Shown: positions 8,613-17,166 of the stretch, piece after piece | Position numbering within the stretch: the first letter of the stretch is position 1 | Layout of the letters: every line of letters begins with the position of its first letter | Source: Chitinophagales bacterium | Lineage (GTDB): Bacteria > Bacteroidota > Bacteroidia > Chitinophagales > Chitinophagaceae | DNA length: 64,000 nt | NCBI GenBank assembly: GCA_017303395.1 | Contig: JAFLBN010000002.1 | Span: 248,001-312,000 of the forward strand | Direction: 5' to 3' | The notes under the pieces: model-generated | What the model was told of the DNA's origin: nothing | The model's input: the letters and a program-made list of their open reading frames with translations, nothing else | The model's database searches: none | Translations under genes and position numbers: made by a program

Positions 8613-10046
8613 ATGCGCCGCATATTAACGCTCTGCTTACTTATCACAACTGTTTCAGCAAAAGCTCAATCTGAAGACGTATGGTCGTTGCAGAAAACCA
8701 TCAATTACGCTTTAGATCATAATATCTCTATTCAGCAAAATGAGCTGAATAAGCGATTGGCCAAGCTTACAAATCTTCAGAATAAGTTATCACAATTACC
8801 AAACGTAAATAGCTCTGCTGCCTTAGGTCGCAGCTTTGGCCGTTCGGTAGACCCGACAACCAACCAGTTTGTACAGGGTACCAGTTACGACTTCCTGAGC
8901 CTTAGCGGCAATGCAGATGTGTTACTTTTCGGGTGGTTTCAAAAAAGAAATCAAATCAGCGCCAGCAAATACAACTATTTGGCTGCAACTGCAGATTTAG
9001 ACCAGCTTCGTAATGATGTTTCATTGAATGTTGCCACAGGTTATTTAAGAGCACTGCTCGCTAAAGAACAAGTTAAGGTGAGCGAAAAGCAGGTAGAGCT
9101 TTCTTATGCGCAATTAGCGCAAACCAGAAAGTTTGCTGAAGCAGGCCGCTTACCGGAATTGAATGTAGCTCAATTGGAAGCTCAATTGGCAAGCGACAGT
9201 GCCAATCTTATTACAGCAATATCAGATTACACCTCATCTATTCTTGATATTAAAGCATTACTGAATCTGGATTTTCAAATTCCGTTTAATGTAGATGTGC
9301 CGAATGGCAATCTGGGGATACTGAATATGGATGCTGGTTTAACTCCTGAAGATATTTATGTACAGGCAGCTAAAAACTTCGGAACTATACGTAGCAGTGA
9401 GTATAAACTGAAAGCAACTCAAAAAAGCTTATGGGCTGCCAAAGGTGGTTTGCTACCACAATTAGGAATGGGCGCACAGTTGGGTAGCAACTGGTCGAGC
9501 ACAGTGAAAGAATATACCGGTTTCAACATTACTGGCATCAGGCCTACCGGAGATATAGTACCCGTATTAGATACGGTATTAAATGTATACAGGTATGATG
9601 GCACATATACCACCAAAGATGTACCCCTTGGTGAACAATTGGATAATAACTTCCGTCAAACAGTTTCTTTAAGTCTGAACATACCGTTATTCAATGGTTG
9701 GCAGGCACAATATTCTGTTAAGCAGGCTAAAATCAACATGCTCTCTCAAGAGTTAAATAAATATCAGGCAGAGTTGAAACTGAAGCAAGATGTTTATAAA
9801 GCCTATAATGACGCAAAGAATGCCATCCAAAAATACAATGCTGCTGACAGGGCTGCCAGCTCTGCACAACGAGCATTTGACTTTGCGCAAAAGCGCTATG
9901 ACCTGGGACTGACCAATACTGTTGAATACCTGACTACACAAAACAATTTGTACACAGCATCAGCTAATCTGGCAAAGGCTAAATACGATTTGATATTTAA
10001 ACTTAAGGTAATAGATTATTATCTTGGTAAAGAATTGAAGCTCTGA
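8613..10046 (+). CDS. TolC-family outer membrane efflux protein
   Basis: 477 residues from the ATG chosen here. A signal peptide (residues 1-19, ending SAKAQ) is followed by two repeated outer-membrane-efflux units, each with long helices rich in Ala, Gln and Asn, such as AAKNFGTIRSSEYKLKATQK and the C-terminal AQKRYDLGLTNTVEYLTTQN (about 418-437). TolC-type trimers form the outer-membrane duct for tripartite efflux pumps or type I secretion. No inner-membrane or adaptor gene is adjacent. The next gene (inositol monophosphatase family) starts one nucleotide after the stop, so the two are probably co-transcribed, without an obvious functional link. Confidence 0.9.
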   Translation: MRRILTLCLLITTVSAKAQSEDVWSLQKTINYALDHNISIQQNELNKRLAKLTNLQNKLSQLPNVNSSAALGRSFGRSVDPTTNQFVQGTSYDFLSLSGNADVLLFGWFQKRNQISASKYNYLAATADLDQLRNDVSLNVATGYLRALLAKEQVKVSEKQVELSYAQLAQTRKFAEAGRLPELNVAQLEAQLASDSANLITAISDYTSSILDIKALLNLDFQIPFNVDVPNGNLGILNMDAGLTPEDIYVQAAKNFGTIRSSEYKLKATQKSLWAAKGGLLPQLGMGAQLGSNWSSTVKEYTGFNITGIRPTGDIVPVLDTVLNVYRYDGTYTTKDVPLGEQLDNNFRQTVSLSLNIPLFNGWQAQYSVKQAKINMLSQELNKYQAELKLKQDVYKAYNDAKNAIQKYNAADRAASSAQRAFDFAQKRYDLGLTNTVEYLTTQNNLYTASANLAKAKYDLIFKLKVIDYYLGKELKL

Positions 10047-10047
10047 C

Positions 10048-10830
10048 ATGACAGCATTAAAAGAGGTACTATATGAGGCTACAAGAGAGGCCGGCAAGAT
10101 AATTTCAGACTACTTTCAGGGTAGTTTTACGGTTGATAATAAAGAAGGCATCAACAATCTGGTAACAGAGGTAGACAAACACTCTGAAAAGAGAATCATT
10201 GAAATCATCCGCAAGCACTACCCTACCCACAGCATAATTAGTGAAGAAGTAGGTGAAATGATACAGGACTCTCCCTATCAGTGGATAATAGACCCTATAG
10301 ATGGCACTGTAAACTTTGCACATGGTATACCATTATGCTGTGTCAGTATAGGACTGAAGCATAATGAAGACCTTATATTAGGCGCTGTTTACAACCCTAT
10401 GATGAATGAGCTTTTCTTTGCTGAAAAAGGCAAAGGTGCATTCCTGAACGATAAACCAATATCTGTATCTACTAAATCAGATTTCCGCAAAGCTTGCCTT
10501 GTTACAGGCTTCCCATATAAATGGCCCGATTCTAAAGAGCACCCAATAAGGGTATTTGAAAGGTTTATTATGGAAGGATTGCCTGTCAGGCGTCTGGGCT
10601 CTGCAGCTATAGACCTTTGCTGGGTAGCATGTGGCAGGTTTGATGGGTTCTGGGAGTACAACCTGAGTAGTTGGGATGTGGCAGCCGGTTACCTCATAGT
10701 ACAGGAAGCGGGTGGCAGAATTACTAATTTTGAAGGTGACGCATACAGTGTTTTTGATAAAGAAACACTGGCTACCAATGGGCATATACACGAAGAAATG
10801 CTGCGATTGATAAGAAAGAAACAATCTTAA
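10048..10830 (+). CDS. Inositol monophosphatase family protein (SuhB-like)
   Basis: 260 residues. The metal-binding motifs of the family are present: the Glu pair at 66-67 (ISEEVG), DPIDGT at 82-87, and the C-terminal WDVAAG near 210-215. These enzymes are Mg-dependent, Li-sensitive phosphatases acting on inositol monophosphate or related sugar phosphates; the true substrate in Bacteroidota is not established from sequence. It is translationally close-packed between the TolC-like gene (1-nt gap) and thiL (3-nt gap). Cytoplasmic, full length. Confidence 0.92.
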   Translation: MTALKEVLYEATREAGKIISDYFQGSFTVDNKEGINNLVTEVDKHSEKRIIEIIRKHYPTHSIISEEVGEMIQDSPYQWIIDPIDGTVNFAHGIPLCCVSIGLKHNEDLILGAVYNPMMNELFFAEKGKGAFLNDKPISVSTKSDFRKACLVTGFPYKWPDSKEHPIRVFERFIMEGLPVRRLGSAAIDLCWVACGRFDGFWEYNLSSWDVAAGYLIVQEAGGRITNFEGDAYSVFDKETLATNGHIHEEMLRLIRKKQS

Positions 10831-10833
10831 TAA

Positions 10834-11880
10834 ATGAGTGAAGAACGTACAGATATAGCATCTTTAGGAGAATTCGGACTAATAGACCACCTAACTAAAA
10901 ATAACGAAACGAAACAGGCAGGTACTCTACTAAGTGTGGGGGACGATGCTGCCGTTATAGACCATTTCGGCAGGCAGACGGTTATTACTACCGATATGCT
11001 ACTTGAAGGTATACATTTCGACCTGATGTACACGCCTTTAAAACATCTGGGTTATAAGGCAATTGCAGTAAATCTTTCAGACCTATATGCAATGTGTGCC
11101 ACACCAACACATGTTACTGTCAGTATAGGTATATCCAACAGGTTTTCTGTAGAGGCTCTTGACGAATTATACGAAGGCATTTATGCCGCTTGCGATAAGT
11201 TTAATGTAGATCTGATTGGTGGAGATACCTGCAGTTCCCAAAAAGGACTTGTAATAAGCATTACAGCTATCGGAGAAGTGGCACCTGATAAATATGTAAC
11301 ACGTTCAGGCGCACAAAAAGGTGATTTACTATGTGTTTCAGGAGATTTAGGCGCGGCATATATAGGATTACAACTGCTTGAAAGGGAAAAGAGGATATAT
11401 CTTGAAAACCCGGGTGTACAACCCGACTTACAGAATAAAGCCTATACTGTAGGCCGGATTCTGAAACCTGAACCAAGAGCAGACATTATTGGATGGTTGG
11501 AAAAGCATGACATAAAACCTACATCTATGATAGATGTAAGCGACGGGCTTAGTTCTGAAATACTGCATTTATGTAAAAACAGCGACAAAGGCTGTATTTT
11601 ATATGAAGAAAAGATACCTATACATGACGAAACCAAGGAAACAGCACTTGAGTTCAATCTGGACCCAACAACCTGTGCCTTAAGTGGCGGTGAAGATTAT
11701 GAGCTTCTGTTCACTATTAAACAAGAAGACTATGAAAAAATAACTCTCAGCGAGCAGATAAGCGTTATTGGTTATATGACAGAAGCTTCAGAAGGTGCTA
11801 ATCTGCTGACCAAAGGCGGAAACAAGCATAAACTCATAGCGCAAGGCTGGAATGCGTTTAGCACAGAAAAAAACGGCTAA
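10834..11880 (+). CDS. thiL: Thiamine-monophosphate kinase
   Basis: 348 residues. ThiL phosphorylates thiamine monophosphate to the cofactor thiamine diphosphate with ATP. The family marks are the N-terminal GDDAAVI (about 33-39), the substrate-loop GGDTCSSQKG (about 129-138) and the C-terminal SGGEDYELLFT (about 275-285). Length and layout are standard for the PurM/ThiL-like fold. It is the last gene of the tight run tolC-like / inositol monophosphatase / thiL; no other thi genes lie in the window. The fused E1 dehydrogenase at 30873 is one local consumer of the cofactor, though not linked in position. Confidence 0.95.
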   Translation: MSEERTDIASLGEFGLIDHLTKNNETKQAGTLLSVGDDAAVIDHFGRQTVITTDMLLEGIHFDLMYTPLKHLGYKAIAVNLSDLYAMCATPTHVTVSIGISNRFSVEALDELYEGIYAACDKFNVDLIGGDTCSSQKGLVISITAIGEVAPDKYVTRSGAQKGDLLCVSGDLGAAYIGLQLLEREKRIYLENPGVQPDLQNKAYTVGRILKPEPRADIIGWLEKHDIKPTSMIDVSDGLSSEILHLCKNSDKGCILYEEKIPIHDETKETALEFNLDPTTCALSGGEDYELLFTIKQEDYEKITLSEQISVIGYMTEASEGANLLTKGGNKHKLIAQGWNAFSTEKNG

Positions 11881-11898
11881 TAGCTATAAAACGTAAAA

Positions 11899-11906
11899 TA
11901 ATTTTG
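11899..11906 (+). promoter_or_regulatory. Possible -7 box for the EGF-like lipoprotein gene
   Basis: TAATTTTG matches TAnnTTTG, 32 nt before the start at 11939, in the 58-nt gap after thiL. There is no TTTG at the expected -33 distance, so support is modest. Confidence 0.3.
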
Positions 11907-11938
11907 TATTTTGGCATAAATAAAACGATTCTTTTAGC

Positions 11939-12433
11939 ATGAAGCTTTGGAAACATACCCTCATATCGGCAGTAGCATTTTTAGGCATATCCAGCACAGT
12001 ATTGTACACATCCTGCAATGATGACTCATGTCTGAAACTGAATTGCCGCAATGGTGGTACTTGCGCAGACAACCTCTGTAAATGCCCGTCTGGTTATGAA
12101 GGCACACAATGCGAAAATAAAATAGCTGACAGGTACATTGGTGGTTATGTTGGTATTACAAAAGTTAATGAAGAGCCCCCTATGACGGACTCTGCACGTA
12201 TTTTCCTTGTAAAATATCCTGCAACAGTAGGCTTCTACAGGACAAAACGCTACCAGGATACTATTATAGCTACAATAAACCCAAATAATGTTATCATCCT
12301 GAGTGATCCTAATTACGGTGGCCGTAACATCACTATATCTTATGATGATGCTACAAGAAAGTTGACATTCCAGTCTGTTGAAAAAGAAAACGGTGTAATT
12401 CGTTCTTATAACTTCACAGGTACTAAGCTATAA
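11939..12433 (+). CDS. Lipoprotein with one EGF-like module
   Basis: 164 residues. An N-terminal hydrophobic segment ends in LYTSC at about residue 26, a loose lipobox, so it is probably a lipid-anchored protein. Residues about 31-58 form an EGF-like module with six cysteines in the CxxxxCxxxGxCxxxxCxCxxGxxGxxC pattern (NCRNGGTC, CKCPSGYEGTQC). The remaining 105 residues look like a beta-rich domain of unknown function. EGF modules are uncommon in bacteria but recur in Bacteroidota lipoproteins of this size. A strong terminator follows. Function is unknown; surface binding is only a guess. Confidence 0.8.
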   Translation: MKLWKHTLISAVAFLGISSTVLYTSCNDDSCLKLNCRNGGTCADNLCKCPSGYEGTQCENKIADRYIGGYVGITKVNEEPPMTDSARIFLVKYPATVGFYRTKRYQDTIIATINPNNVIILSDPNYGGRNITISYDDATRKLTFQSVEKENGVIRSYNFTGTKL

Positions 12434-12460
12434 GGTTTGTAATTTTTTTATAAAATATCT

Positions 12461-12495
12461 GAAAAGCCGGGTAATGATTACCCGGCTTTTCTTTT
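12461..12495 (+). terminator. Hairpin terminator after the EGF-like lipoprotein gene
   Basis: A 14-bp perfect stem (12461-12474 with 12478-12491), 3-nt loop, GC core GCCGGGTAA, followed by a short T-rich tract. It separates the lipoprotein gene from gldA. Confidence 0.85.
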
Positions 12496-12525
12496 ATGCT
12501 TTTAAGAATTATGTAAATTGCATCC

Positions 12526-13440
12526 ATGTCAATAGTAGTTAGTGCTGTTTCTAAAATATACGGTAGTCAGAGAGCGGTAGATAATATCAGTTTTGAATTA
12601 AAAAAAGGAGAGATTGTAGGTTTTCTTGGACCTAATGGTGCAGGTAAATCTACTACAATGAAGATGATATGCGGCTATCTGCCTCCAACATCTGGCAATA
12701 TTAAAGTTTGCGGACACGATATATACACCCAACCAATGGAAGTTCGCCAATCTATTGGCTATCTGCCGGAGTCTAACCCACTGTACTATGACATGTATGT
12801 GCGCGAATATCTGGAGATGAGTGCAGGTATTCATAAACTCGGCAGTAAATCTAAAGCTCGTATCGAAGAAATGATAGAGCTTACTGGCCTTAACAAGGAA
12901 GCACACAAGAAAATCGGGATGCTTTCTAAAGGCTATAAACAGCGCGTTGGTCTTGCACAAGCAATGTTACACAATCCGCAAGTACTGATACTTGATGAAC
13001 CAACCACTGGTCTTGACCCTAATCAGATTGTAGAAATCAGGGAGCTGATAACGCGCATAGGTAAAGAAAAAACTGTTTTGCTTTCCACACACATTATGCA
13101 GGAAGTACAAGCTATGTGTAGCAGGGTAATCATCATTAACAATGGTGTAATAGCAGCAGATGACAGTATTGATAAAATACAGCAAACAAACACCAAGCAG
13201 GATATAGTATTGGTGAGTTTTGAGTCTATGGTTGAGCAAACAGCTCTGAACAACCTGAAATATGTACAAAAAGTAGAATCTGCAGGAAATAATCGTTGGA
13301 AACTATTTACTAATAAACCCGATGAACTTCGCAAAGAAGTAATGCAAATGGCACTTAACAACAATCTGAACATCAGTGCTATTGCCACTGAAACAGTGTC
13401 GCTTGAAGATGTATTCAGAACACTAACTGTTAAAAACTAA
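12526..13440 (+). CDS. gldA: Gliding-motility ABC transporter ATPase GldA
   Basis: 304 residues. Walker A GPNGAGKST at 35-43, signature LSKGYKQR near 133-140 and Walker B VLILDEPTTGLDP near 153-165 mark an ABC ATPase. The stretches GYLPESNPLYYDMYVREYL (about 83-101) and KVCGHDIYTQP match GldA closely. In Flavobacterium GldA works with membrane proteins GldF and GldG and is linked to gliding; neither partner gene is adjacent. A frameshifted small gene follows after 11 nt and was probably co-transcribed. Presence of a SprB-like adhesin at 43621 fits a gliding lifestyle. Confidence 0.88.
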   Translation: MSIVVSAVSKIYGSQRAVDNISFELKKGEIVGFLGPNGAGKSTTMKMICGYLPPTSGNIKVCGHDIYTQPMEVRQSIGYLPESNPLYYDMYVREYLEMSAGIHKLGSKSKARIEEMIELTGLNKEAHKKIGMLSKGYKQRVGLAQAMLHNPQVLILDEPTTGLDPNQIVEIRELITRIGKEKTVLLSTHIMQEVQAMCSRVIIINNGVIAADDSIDKIQQTNTKQDIVLVSFESMVEQTALNNLKYVQKVESAGNNRWKLFTNKPDELRKEVMQMALNNNLNISAIATETVSLEDVFRTLTVKN

Positions 13441-13451
13441 TACCTCACCAC

Positions 13452-13972
13452 ATGCAACGCATCAAAATGCTTCTGCAAAAAATCAATGAAATTGCTCATA
13501 AAGGAGACAAGGCAACATTGATAGAAATAGACCTGATGATGGACTACACAAGGGTGTTGTATGCAGATATGGCAGAGATAAAAAGCAAACTAACATTCAG
13601 AACAGAGGTACCAGATGTTGCTACAACCCTATATCTGTAAAGGTTGAAGAGCCTATTCAAGAAATCATTGCACAACCGGTTCAAAAACAGGCTTTAACTA
13701 CTACTACACCTGTTGTGAATATTCCTGTACCGATAATAAAAGCAAACAAAGCACCTATAGAACAGTTAATAGGCATTAATGACAAATACCAGTTCATCAG
13801 TGAATTGTTCAAAAACAATACTGAACTATACGATACTACAATAAAAGAAGTAGGTGATTTTGATAGTAATCAACAAGCTATAGATTGGCTGAAAGCCAAC
13901 TTCAAATGGGATTCGGAAAATGATACAGTACAATCATTTTTGAGCATCATCAATAGACATTACAACTCATAA
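13452..13972 (+). pseudogene. Small conserved protein gene split by a -1 frameshift
   Basis: Two frames together make one protein of about 172 residues. The first (13452-13640) begins MQRIKMLLQKINEIA and stops after 62 codons; the second frame is open from about 13574 through 13972 and ends with GINDKYQFISELFKNN and WDSENDTVQSFLSIINRHYN. The combined layout (N-terminal helix, IDLMMDYTRVLYADM, a Pro/Val/Thr-rich linker, then the GINDKY block) is that of a small protein I recall from other Bacteroidota genomes. Translation can be joined by one step back near the CCC at 13627-13629, as if one C was lost. It may be a real mutation or a sequencing error. Function unknown. Confidence 0.7.
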
Positions 13973-13973
13973 C

Positions 13974-14738
13974 CTATTCAAAGAATATCTCTTCAGATTT
14001 TCTTTTGAATATCGGGATATACCAACCGCCACGAATACCAAAGAAAATATCGAGACGCGACTTATCATCAGTACGTTGTACATCGTACAAGTAATCTCTC
14101 CTACCCTTAGTAAAGCCTGCCGTTATATCCAAACCTATATTGAAATTAATCAGGCCATTATTAGCAAAATATGCATAACCAATATACTCTTCTATAAAAG
14201 CACCATTTGTAAGTCTGTCATAGCCCTTTTTATAGGTTTTACTGAGTTGTGGTGTGGACTGGGTGCGGTCATAAATGTTTATTTTATGTTGCATAAAGCC
14301 AACTGTAGTCAGCAAGAGAATACCGTTATCACCGTTTCTTTTTCCAAGATTGATAATCTTGCCCGCATTTACACCAATCATATACCCTCTTTCAAAAGTA
14401 CCTACGCCAATGCGTTGTCCATCCTGCGCAATTACAGAACCTGTAGCATCTTTGAGATTTATCAATAAAGAGTCTTCTTTAATATTATTTCCAAAAATGA
14501 AATCTATACCTGCACCAAAGAGCCAGTTTTTTGTAGTCTTATATGAAATATTACCTCCTATCCTGAAGCTATTGCCAAAACGCTTAGCCATATCCCCGGC
14601 GGGTATATCATAATTGCCGTTCACACCAATTATCAGTCCCTTTCTGGCAGCTTGTTTTGTACTACCAAACAACTCGTCCTGAGCAAATGAAACGATAGGG
14701 GTACAAATAAGAAGTAATGAAGCAATGGCTTTATTCAT
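13974..14738 (-). CDS. Probable outer-membrane beta-barrel protein
   Basis: 254 residues from the chosen ATG; the frame extends 11 codons further upstream, but MNKAIASLLLICTPIVSFAQ is a clean signal peptide starting at 14738. The mature part alternates polar and hydrophobic residues, with strand-like segments such as LINFNIGLDITAGFTKGRRDY and LDIFFGIRGGWYIPIF near the C-terminus, and GFMQHKINIYD in the middle. This fits a small outer-membrane barrel of the PorT/OmpW-like size class. No family can be named with confidence. It converges on the frameshifted gene with a 1-nt gap. Confidence 0.7.
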   Translation of the reverse strand: MNKAIASLLLICTPIVSFAQDELFGSTKQAARKGLIIGVNGNYDIPAGDMAKRFGNSFRIGGNISYKTTKNWLFGAGIDFIFGNNIKEDSLLINLKDATGSVIAQDGQRIGVGTFERGYMIGVNAGKIINLGKRNGDNGILLLTTVGFMQHKINIYDRTQSTPQLSKTYKKGYDRLTNGAFIEEYIGYAYFANNGLINFNIGLDITAGFTKGRRDYLYDVQRTDDKSRLDIFFGIRGGWYIPIFKRKSEEIFFE

Positions 14739-14834
14739 ACAAAAACAGCTATAAACGCCGTGAAGATACAAGAAAAACGATGGAATAATCTGTTAGAAAA
14801 AAGGTAAAACAGCCTTTTTACAATAACATTATAC

Positions 14835-14865
14835 TTTGATGAATGAAGGCTAAGGCGTAGGTTTG
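14835..14865 (+). promoter_or_regulatory. Consensus Bacteroidota promoter for the aminotransferase-rfbC pair
   Basis: TTTG (14835-14838), exactly 19 nt, then TAGGTTTG (14858-14865). This matches both elements and spacing. The start codon at 14884 is 18 nt downstream. The alternative TTG start at 14863 lies inside the -7 box and is therefore unlikely. Confidence 0.75.
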
Positions 14866-14883
14866 CAGTCCGAAAAGCGATAT

Positions 14884-16023
14884 ATGTTCAATTTACAAAT
14901 GGTTGACCTTAAGCGTCAATACGAAAAGATAAAACCTGAAATAGATGCTGCTATACAGAATGTGATAAACACAACTGCATTTATTGGTGGTCCGGATGTA
15001 CAGGAGTTTGGTAAAGAAATAGCTCAATACATTGGCGTAAAACATGCTATACCTTGTGCCAACGGTACAGATGCCCTTCAAATCGCACTGATGGCACTTG
15101 ATGTAAAGCCTGGTGATGAGGTTATAACTACTTCGTTTACATATATCGCTACAGTTGAAGTAATGGCTTTGCTGCGCCTGAAACCGATATTTGTAGATGT
15201 TGACGCAGATACATTTACAATGAATATTGATGCGCTAAAGAAAGCCATCACTCCAAATACAAAAGCAATAGTTCCTGTTCATCTATATGGGCAGAGTGCT
15301 AATATGGAAGCTGTGCTAGCGATAGCAAATGAACACAACATACCCGTTATTGAAGATAATGCACAAGCAATAGGCGGCAGCTATACATTCAGCGATGGCA
15401 GAACAGTAAAGAATGGCTCTATGGGGTTGATAAGCTGTACGTCTTTCTTCCCATCAAAAAATCTGGGTTGCTATGGCGATGGTGGTGCGATGTTTACTAA
15501 CGATGACGCACTGGCAGAAAAATTAAAGATGATTGCTAACCACGGGCAAAAAGTTCGTTATTATCATGAAATGGTAGGTTGTAATAGCCGCCTTGATAGC
15601 ATACAAGCTGCTGTGTTGCGCATCAAACTGAAGCATCTGGATGAATACTGCGATGCACGTCGTGCTGTAGCAGATTACTATGACAATGCTTTCAAAGGTA
15701 ATACACACATAGTTACACCATTCCGTGCTGCTTACAGCAAACACGTTTTCCATCAATACACACTGCAACTGAAGGGCGTGAACCGCGATCAGGTACAGGC
15801 GCTGCTTGCTGAACGCAAAATACCAAGCATGATATACTACCCTGTACCATGCCACAAACAAAACATGCTGAAAGAATTTGGTGGTGCAGACTTTGTTTTG
15901 CCAACAACGGATATGCTGCAGGATTGTGTAATTTCTCTGCCTATACATACAGAGTTTACAACCGAAGAACTGAATTTTATTACAACAAACTTCCTTGAAG
16001 TAATTGCACAACTGGCTAAATAA
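14884..16023 (+). CDS. DegT/DnrJ/EryC1/StrS family sugar aminotransferase
   Basis: 379 residues from ATG 14884. PLP-dependent enzyme that transfers an amino group to a keto-sugar nucleotide. NGTDALQIAL (about 61-70) holds the phosphate-binding region, IEDNAQAIGG (about 156-165) the Asp that contacts the pyridine ring, and the Schiff-base lysine is K192 in SFFPSKNLG. The start was chosen because the upstream TTG alternative lies within the promoter. It overlaps rfbC by one base (TAATG). The pair suggests synthesis of an amino-deoxy sugar for a surface glycan, of the FdtB/WbpE kind; which sugar cannot be said, and rfbA, rfbB and rfbD are not nearby. Confidence 0.9.
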   Translation: MFNLQMVDLKRQYEKIKPEIDAAIQNVINTTAFIGGPDVQEFGKEIAQYIGVKHAIPCANGTDALQIALMALDVKPGDEVITTSFTYIATVEVMALLRLKPIFVDVDADTFTMNIDALKKAITPNTKAIVPVHLYGQSANMEAVLAIANEHNIPVIEDNAQAIGGSYTFSDGRTVKNGSMGLISCTSFFPSKNLGCYGDGGAMFTNDDALAEKLKMIANHGQKVRYYHEMVGCNSRLDSIQAAVLRIKLKHLDEYCDARRAVADYYDNAFKGNTHIVTPFRAAYSKHVFHQYTLQLKGVNRDQVQALLAERKIPSMIYYPVPCHKQNMLKEFGGADFVLPTTDMLQDCVISLPIHTEFTTEELNFITTNFLEVIAQLAK

Positions 16024-16574
16024 TGAATGTAATTAAAACGCCTATTGAAGGCTTACTGATACTGGAACCTCGTGTATTCAATGACGACCGTGGTTACTTC
16101 TTCGAAAGCTACAATGCTAAAACACTGGAAGCCGCAATTGGCTATCATATACCATTTGTACAAGACAATCAAGCACGTTCTACCATCAATGTATTACGCG
16201 GTTTGCACTATCAGAACAACCCAAGTGCACAAACAAAACTGATACGTGCATTGGAAGGTACTATCTGGGATGTTGTAGTGGACCTGCGTAAAGACAGCGC
16301 AACATACGGACAATGGTTTGGTGTAGAACTATCTGCAGAAAACAAACGTCAGTTTCTGATACCACGTGGTTTTGCGCATGGCTATTCCGTGCTCTCTGAA
16401 ACTGCTGAAGTATTTTATAAGTGCGACAACTTCTATGACAAATCTGCAGAAGGCGGAGTGAACTATGCAGATACTTCATTGAATATAGACTGGAAGATAG
16501 ACCTTAAAGATGCCATCGTTTCAGAAAAAGATTTGGTGCAACCAATGTTTAAAGATGCTATACACAATTTCTAA
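16023..16574 (+). CDS. rfbC: dTDP-4-dehydrorhamnose 3,5-epimerase family protein
   Basis: 183 residues, cupin fold. It would epimerise a dTDP-4-keto-6-deoxyhexose at C3 and C5. The catalytic His is H62 in RGLHYQ and the active-site Tyr is Y132 in EVFYKCDN; GYFFESYN (about 24-31) and PRGFAHGYSVLS (about 114-125) are standard. Translation is coupled to the aminotransferase by TAATG overlap. Some family members are 3-only epimerases or isomerases, and with an aminotransferase partner a dTDP-amino-sugar route is possible. A long terminator follows the stop. Confidence 0.92.
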   Translation: MNVIKTPIEGLLILEPRVFNDDRGYFFESYNAKTLEAAIGYHIPFVQDNQARSTINVLRGLHYQNNPSAQTKLIRALEGTIWDVVVDLRKDSATYGQWFGVELSAENKRQFLIPRGFAHGYSVLSETAEVFYKCDNFYDKSAEGGVNYADTSLNIDWKIDLKDAIVSEKDLVQPMFKDAIHNF

Positions 16575-16610
16575 AATAACAAAGCCCCGAATATCGGGGC
16601 TTTGTTATTT
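16574..16610. terminator. Bidirectional terminator between rfbC and yajQ
   Basis: A perfect 17-bp inverted repeat (16574-16590 with 16594-16610), 3-nt loop, GC core GCCCCGA and A/T ends on both sides, between convergent genes. Confidence 0.9.
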
Positions 16611-16611
16611 C

Positions 16612-17103
16612 TTATGATTTCATATTTACAAACTGCAACGGAATATCAAGGTTAGAAGAACGACATAGTTGAATTACTTCTTGCAGGTCATCTATCTTTT
16701 TACCCGTTACACGAATGATATCATCCATAATTGCCGGCTGAACTTTTGATCCATTATCCTTTATCAGCTTGACAATTTTCTTTGCCATTTCCCTATCAAT
16801 ACCATTTTTAACAGGGATAGCTTTCTTGATGTACTTACCTGATGCACCAGGTTCTTTACTAAGATCAAAGCAATTTGCCTCAAGCCCCTGACGCATAGAT
16901 TTTGTGATAAGAATATCTTCTACTTGTTTCAGTTGCATATCACTTTCCACTTCCACATTTACAATCATGTCTTTCTTATTCAGCTCTATAGAAACATGAG
17001 AGCCTTTAAAATCGTAGCGGTTGTCTATTTCTTTTTTTGCAATATTTATTGCGTTATCCAGTGTTTGCAGGTCTACCTTGCTGGAAATATCAAATGATGG
17101 CAT
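16612..17103 (-). CDS. yajQ: YajQ family nucleotide-binding protein
   Basis: 163 residues, the normal YajQ length. MPSFDISSKVD at the N-terminus, EIDNRYDFKG (about 26-35) and the C-terminal DDLQEVIQLCR are family hallmarks. YajQ has two ferredoxin-like domains; a Xanthomonas homologue binds cyclic di-GMP, and others bind nucleotides or RNA. Its role in Bacteroidota is not established. Single gene ending in the shared terminator. Confidence 0.93.
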   Translation of the reverse strand: MPSFDISSKVDLQTLDNAINIAKKEIDNRYDFKGSHVSIELNKKDMIVNVEVESDMQLKQVEDILITKSMRQGLEANCFDLSKEPGASGKYIKKAIPVKNGIDREMAKKIVKLIKDNGSKVQPAIMDDIIRVTGKKIDDLQEVIQLCRSSNLDIPLQFVNMKS

Positions 17104-17166
17104 ATACTATATTTAAAAATTCTTACTGTAAAGGTAATTATATACAAAAGCGAATACAATACCCTG

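Noticed and set aside
13600..13660. Programmed -1 ribosomal frameshift joining the two frames next to gldA
   Set aside because: No X-XXY-YYZ slippery heptamer or downstream pseudoknot is visible at the joint; a mutation or read error is simpler.
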